A stretch of DNA of 64,000 nt from Methylobacterium currus (GTDB taxonomy: Bacteria; Pseudomonadota; Alphaproteobacteria; Rhizobiales; Beijerinckiaceae). A program made the translations under genes and the position numbers. Numbering within the stretch: the first letter of the stretch is position 1; each line of letters begins with the position of its first letter. A model generated the notes under the pieces. That model was given only the letters and a program-made list of their open reading frames with translations. It made no database searches and was not told the origin of the DNA. The stretch is from NCBI RefSeq assembly GCF_003058325.1, contig NZ_CP028843.1, forward strand, positions 3,328,501-3,392,500. Direction: 5' to 3'. Below are positions 61,041 to 64,000 of the stretch, in pieces.

Positions 61041-61095
61041 GCGCCACAGGGCTGTCCGGGGAAAAGAAGTGGCGCGGGTTCCCCGGACGGCCCTG
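61041..61095 (+). other. Two alternative RNA hairpins after urtE
   Basis: GCGCCAC (61041-61047) can pair with GTGGCGC (61069-61075), and CAGGGCTGTCCGGGGAA (61047-61063) can pair with TTCCCCGGACGGCCCTG (61079-61095), 17 bp with one G-U. The arms interleave, so they compete or form a pseudoknot. No T run follows. It is a strong candidate 3' structure for the urt mRNA. Confidence 0.6.
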
Positions 61096-61184
61096 GTCGG
61101 TCGCAGGCCGCCACTGCGGCAGCCTGGACCGACGCGGCCGAGATGCGATCGGGGTTCAAGTCGACTTGGCCGCGGCCGCGCCCG

Positions 61185-61445
61185 TCAGGCCGTCCCCTCC
61201 ACCGGCCCGCCCATCATCCCGGCCTCCTCCAGCGAGAATTCCCCTTCCGGCCAGTCGGACCACACGACGTCGCGGTAGATCGGCAGGCAGACACCGATCC
61301 TCCTGTATTCCGCGATCCGGTTGCGCACCGTGCGGACCGAGATGCCGAGCATCTTGGCGGCGTGGGTGCGGTTGCCGCGGCAACGGATGAGCGTCTCGAT
61401 GACGAGCTTGCGCTCGGCCTCCGCGAGGGTGGTCGCTGGCGCCAT
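61185..61445 (-). CDS. Stand-alone Fis-type HTH protein
   Basis: This 86-residue protein is mostly one HTH_8 (Fis/NtrC C-terminal) domain: LAEAERKLVIETLIRCRGNRTHAAKMLGISVRTVRNRIAEYRRIG split over about 6-51. There is no AAA+ or receiver domain, so it cannot activate sigma-54 directly. The 35-residue tail is acidic and lacks a known fold. ATG 61445 has AGGAGG upstream. It lies downstream of and convergent with urt; a role in nitrogen control is possible but unproven. Confidence 0.8.
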   Translation of the reverse strand: MAPATTLAEAERKLVIETLIRCRGNRTHAAKMLGISVRTVRNRIAEYRRIGVCLPIYRDVVWSDWPEGEFSLEEAGMMGGPVEGTA

Positions 61446-61898
61446 GCTGCATTCCTCCTGGTGACGAGGGCCCCCGGGCGTATTTGTTCTTGCGACTGGG
61501 AAATGCTGAGCAATCAGGGTTAACAAGTCGTTAATGAGGCGATCGACAGGGATCCGCGCCGGCCTGTGCTTGCGGCACATCATGGAGATAGGCAGGCAAT
61601 ACAGTCCTGGCCCGATGGACGAACCGGAGTTGTCGCCTGAGGAATGGCGCCCAGGCCCGGCATTCGACGGCGGCCGGGCCGCGTTATGGAATTCTGTGTG
61701 GCCGGGCACCCAGGATCAGTCGGGCTCAAGTCCCGGCCTGATCACCCCACGGGCCGTCGAAACCGGCATGCAGGGCGGCGGCGGGCACCGATCCGGCGCC
61801 GAGGGATGACGACGGCGCCCGCTCCTCGCCGTCTCATCTCGGTTACACCCGCCCGGAATCTTGAGCGGTGAAAGGCCAGGAAAATTTTCGCGTGGCGT
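61446..61898. other. Non-coding gap of about 450 bases
   Basis: The gap carries the promoter region of the HTH gene (with TTAACGACTTGTTAACC near 61520 on the minus strand) and the end of the CysK-like gene. A plus-strand open frame at 61534-61809 has no ribosome-binding site and random-looking sequence, so I leave it out. No repeat or RNA gene is seen. Confidence 0.5.
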
Positions 61899-62930
61899 CT
61901 ACGCGACCAGCCCCGGATCGATCACCCGCGGGCTCTCGAGCCAATGCGGCACCGGCAGGTCGCGGGCGCGCAGGAAGCCGGGGTCGAACAGCTTCGAGGC
62001 GTAGCGGGTGCCGTAATCGCACAGGATCGTCACGATGGTATGGCCGGGACCGAGATGGCGGGCGAGCCGGATCGCCCCCGCGACGTTGATGCCCGACGAG
62101 CCGCCGAGGCACAGGCCCTCCTCCTCCAGGAGCCCGAAGACCAGCGGCAGCGCCTCCGTGTCGGGGATGGCGTAGGAGATGTCCGGCCGGAAGCCTTCGA
62201 GGTTGCCGGTGATCCGGCCCTGGCCGATGCCCTCGGTGATCGAGTTGCCCGAGGCCTTGAGCTCGCCGGTGGCGTAGAAGGGGTGGAGGCCTGAGCCGTC
62301 GGGATCGGCGAGCCCGATCGTCACCCCCGGGTTGCGGGCGCGGAGCGCGGCGGCCGTGCCGGCCAGCGTGCCGCCGGTGCCGGCGGCGCAGATGAAGCCG
62401 TCGATCCTTCCCCCGGTCGCCTCCCAGATCTCCGGGCCGGTCGTGGCGATATGGGCCTCGCGGTTCGCCGGGTTGTCGAACTGATCGGCGAAGAAGGCGC
62501 CGCCGGGCTCGGTGGTGGCCAGGCGCTCGGCGAGGCGGCGCGCCACCTTCACGTAGTTGTTCGGGTTGGAAAACGGCACCGCCGGCACCTCGACGAGGTC
62601 GGCCCCGGCCAGCCGAAGGGCTTGCTTCTTCTCCGCCGACTGGGTCTCCGGGATCACGATCACGGTGCGGTAGCCCCGCGCCGCGCCGACCATCGCGAGC
62701 CCGATGCCGGTATTGCCCGCCGTGCCCTCCACGATGGTTCCGCCCGGCCGCAGGGTGCCGGCGCGCTCCGCGGCCTCGACCATGAACAGGGCGGCGCGGT
62801 CCTTCACCGACTGGCCCGGATTCATGAACTCGGCCTTGCCCAGGATGGTGCAGCCGGTCTCCTCCGAGGCGCGCTTGAGGCGGATCAAGGGCGTGCCGCC
62901 GATCGCGGCGAGGATATCGGGGCGGATCAT
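61899..62930 (-). CDS. Cysteine synthase-family PLP enzyme (CysK-like)
   Basis: This 343-residue fold-type II enzyme has the PLP Lys43 in NPGQSVKDRAA, the phosphate loop GTAGNTGIG-like EGTAGNTGIGLAM, and GTGGTLAGTAAALR. The family TSGNTG loop reads TAGNTG. It could make cysteine from O-acetylserine or perform a related beta-replacement; the subgroup with GSSGINVAGAIRLA near the C terminus often lacks CysE binding. I chose ATG 62930. It is divergent from an oxidoreductase gene. Confidence 0.88.
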   Translation of the reverse strand: MIRPDILAAIGGTPLIRLKRASEETGCTILGKAEFMNPGQSVKDRAALFMVEAAERAGTLRPGGTIVEGTAGNTGIGLAMVGAARGYRTVIVIPETQSAEKKQALRLAGADLVEVPAVPFSNPNNYVKVARRLAERLATTEPGGAFFADQFDNPANREAHIATTGPEIWEATGGRIDGFICAAGTGGTLAGTAAALRARNPGVTIGLADPDGSGLHPFYATGELKASGNSITEGIGQGRITGNLEGFRPDISYAIPDTEALPLVFGLLEEEGLCLGGSSGINVAGAIRLARHLGPGHTIVTILCDYGTRYASKLFDPGFLRARDLPVPHWLESPRVIDPGLVA

Positions 62931-63141
62931 CGCGAGGCCATCCGGTGCGGGCGGGCGGGATGCCCGCTTGGGTGAGCGGTGATGCCGCGAAACCAGGGAC
63001 CCGGCAAGGCGGGGCTGCCTGGAATGCCTCCAGGCCGCGTTGACGGGGCCGGCCGGAAATGTCAGCCTTCCTGACGTAATCGGCGTGGTCCCGAGAGGCC
63101 GGAGGAACCGGCCCCCACCGCGCGAGGAGGAGGAACACGCG

Positions 63142-64000
63142 ATGGGCCCAGAGAAGACCTCCCCGTCCCTTCGGTCGGTCAGCCTCGACGACAAGTACGA
63201 CCTCTCCCGCGACCAGGTCTTCGTCACCGGCACCCAGGCGGTGATCCGGATGCTCCTGATGCAGCAGGCCCGCGACCGGGCGGCGGGGCTCAACACCGCG
63301 GGCTTCGTCTCCGGCTATCGCGGCTCGCCGATCGGCGGGCTCGACCAGAACCTGGTGCGGGCCAAGACGGTCCTGGATCAGGCCGGCATCGTGTTCCAGC
63401 CCGGCCTCAACGAGGAATTGGCCGCCACCGCGATCTGGGGGGCGCAGCAGGCCGAGATGCGGGGCGAGGGCCGCTACGACGGCGTGTTCGGCCTCTGGTA
63501 CGGCAAGGGGCCGGGCGTCGACCGCTCCGGCGACGTCTTTCGCCACGCCAACATGGCCGGCACCTCGCGCCATGGCGGCGTGCTGGCGCTGATGGGCGAC
63601 GACCACACGGCGGAATCCTCCACCGTCGCGCACCAGTCGGAGTTCCACTTCGTCGACGTGATGAGCCCGATCCTGAACCCGGCCGGGGTGCAGGAGATCC
63701 TCGATTACGGCCTCTACGGCTACGCGATGAGCCGCTATTGCGGCACCTGGGTCGCCTTCAAGTGCGTGAAGGAGAACATCGAATCGACCGCGAGCGTCGA
63801 TGCGCGCCTCGACCGGGTGAAGATCGTGCTCCCCGACGATTTTCTCATGCCGCCGGGCGGGCTCAACATCCGCACGCCGGACGGCATCCTGGAGCAGGAG
63901 GCCCGCCTCCAGGACTTCAAGCGCGACGCGATGCTGGCCTTCGTGCGCGCCAACAACCTCAACCGCCTCGTTCTCTCGGGCGGGCGCCAGCCGAAGATCG
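63142..64000 (+). CDS. Indolepyruvate ferredoxin oxidoreductase, N-terminal part
   Basis: The frame from ATG 63142 (AGGAGGAGGAA upstream) stays open to the end of the window: 286 codons without a stop. VSLDDKYDLSRDQVFVTGTQAVIRML, GFVSGYRGSPIGGLDQ, LNEELAATAIWG and WYGKGPGVDRSGDVFRH split over residues 12-135 are the start of the large fused IorAB-type enzyme (over 1100 residues), which oxidatively decarboxylates aryl-pyruvates with thiamine diphosphate and Fe-S clusters. The gene is incomplete here because the window stops. Confidence 0.93.
   Translation, partial: MGPEKTSPSLRSVSLDDKYDLSRDQVFVTGTQAVIRMLLMQQARDRAAGLNTAGFVSGYRGSPIGGLDQNLVRAKTVLDQAGIVFQPGLNEELAATAIWGAQQAEMRGEGRYDGVFGLWYGKGPGVDRSGDVFRHANMAGTSRHGGVLALMGDDHTAESSTVAHQSEFHFVDVMSPILNPAGVQEILDYGLYGYAMSRYCGTWVAFKCVKENIESTASVDARLDRVKIVLPDDFLMPPGGLNIRTPDGILEQEARLQDFKRDAMLAFVRANNLNRLVLSGGRQPKI

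Noticed and set aside
61150..61175. tRNA T-loop-like GGTTCAAGTC
   Set aside because: No acceptor or anticodon stem could be formed around it.
61534..61809. Small plus-strand open frame between the HTH and CysK-like genes
   Set aside because: No RBS, Gly/Pro-rich random sequence and no conserved look.

Overview
The window is very GC-rich and reads as a chromosome segment of an alphaproteobacterium of the order Hyphomicrobiales (Rhizobiales). It most resembles Methylobacteriaceae such as Methylobacterium. I base this on codon use, the purL-bolA-grxD and rimP-nusA-ylxR-infB-rbfA-truB gene orders, the E3 subunit with a fused lipoyl domain, and a dense family of intergenic hairpin repeats. The genus is inferred by eye, not by a search. 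No tRNA, rRNA, CRISPR array, prophage or intact insertion sequence was seen.

Layout. 1-5.6 kb: a possible Fur-type site, a PepSY membrane protein, purL-bolA-grxD and a thioredoxin-reductase-like flavoprotein. 5.6-6.9 kb: a gene-poor stretch with only small ORFs. 6.9-12.2 kb: a broken pyruvate dehydrogenase locus. The 3' part of aceE is joined head to head with the 3' part of an unrelated coiled-coil gene, followed by intact aceF and lpdA. 12.7-17 kb: NADP-malic enzyme and a chemoreceptor. 17-24 kb: phenylacetyl-CoA epoxidase (paaABCDE), its repressor paaX and divergent paaZ. 24-31.5 kb: a GntR regulator, an alpha/beta hydrolase and a complete branched-chain-type ABC importer that ends in a DHDPS-family lyase, a catabolic unit of unknown substrate. 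31.5-35.2 kb: an XRE-cupin regulator divergent from an omega-aminotransferase and methylmalonate-semialdehyde dehydrogenase, a beta-alanine-type pathway. 35.7-36.5 kb: a diguanylate cyclase. 36.8-43.6 kb: a dipeptide/nickel-type ABC importer, a LysR regulator and a thioesterase. 43.6-51.8 kb: the transcription/translation operon rimP-nusA-ylxR-infB-rbfA-truB. 52-55 kb: a secreted alpha/beta hydrolase and a trehalose-synthase-like GH13 enzyme. 55.2-61 kb: the urea ABC importer urtABCDE behind a near-perfect sigma-54 promoter. 61-64 kb: a stand-alone Fis-type HTH protein, a CysK-like PLP enzyme and the start of an indolepyruvate ferredoxin oxidoreductase that runs off the window.

How it fits together. 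Much of the window takes up and breaks down small nitrogen or carbon compounds (urea, peptides, amino or hydroxy acids, phenylacetate, beta-alanine) and feeds acyl-CoA and pyruvate metabolism. Each catabolic block has its own regulator, and several have visible operator-like palindromes.

Three things stand out. The aceE junction has the geometry expected of one end of an inversion, or of an assembly chimera. A hairpin repeat family sits in the spacer between the substrate-binding-protein gene and the first permease gene in all three ABC import operons. An intrinsic terminator lies in the leader of the rimP-nusA operon, ahead of its first gene.
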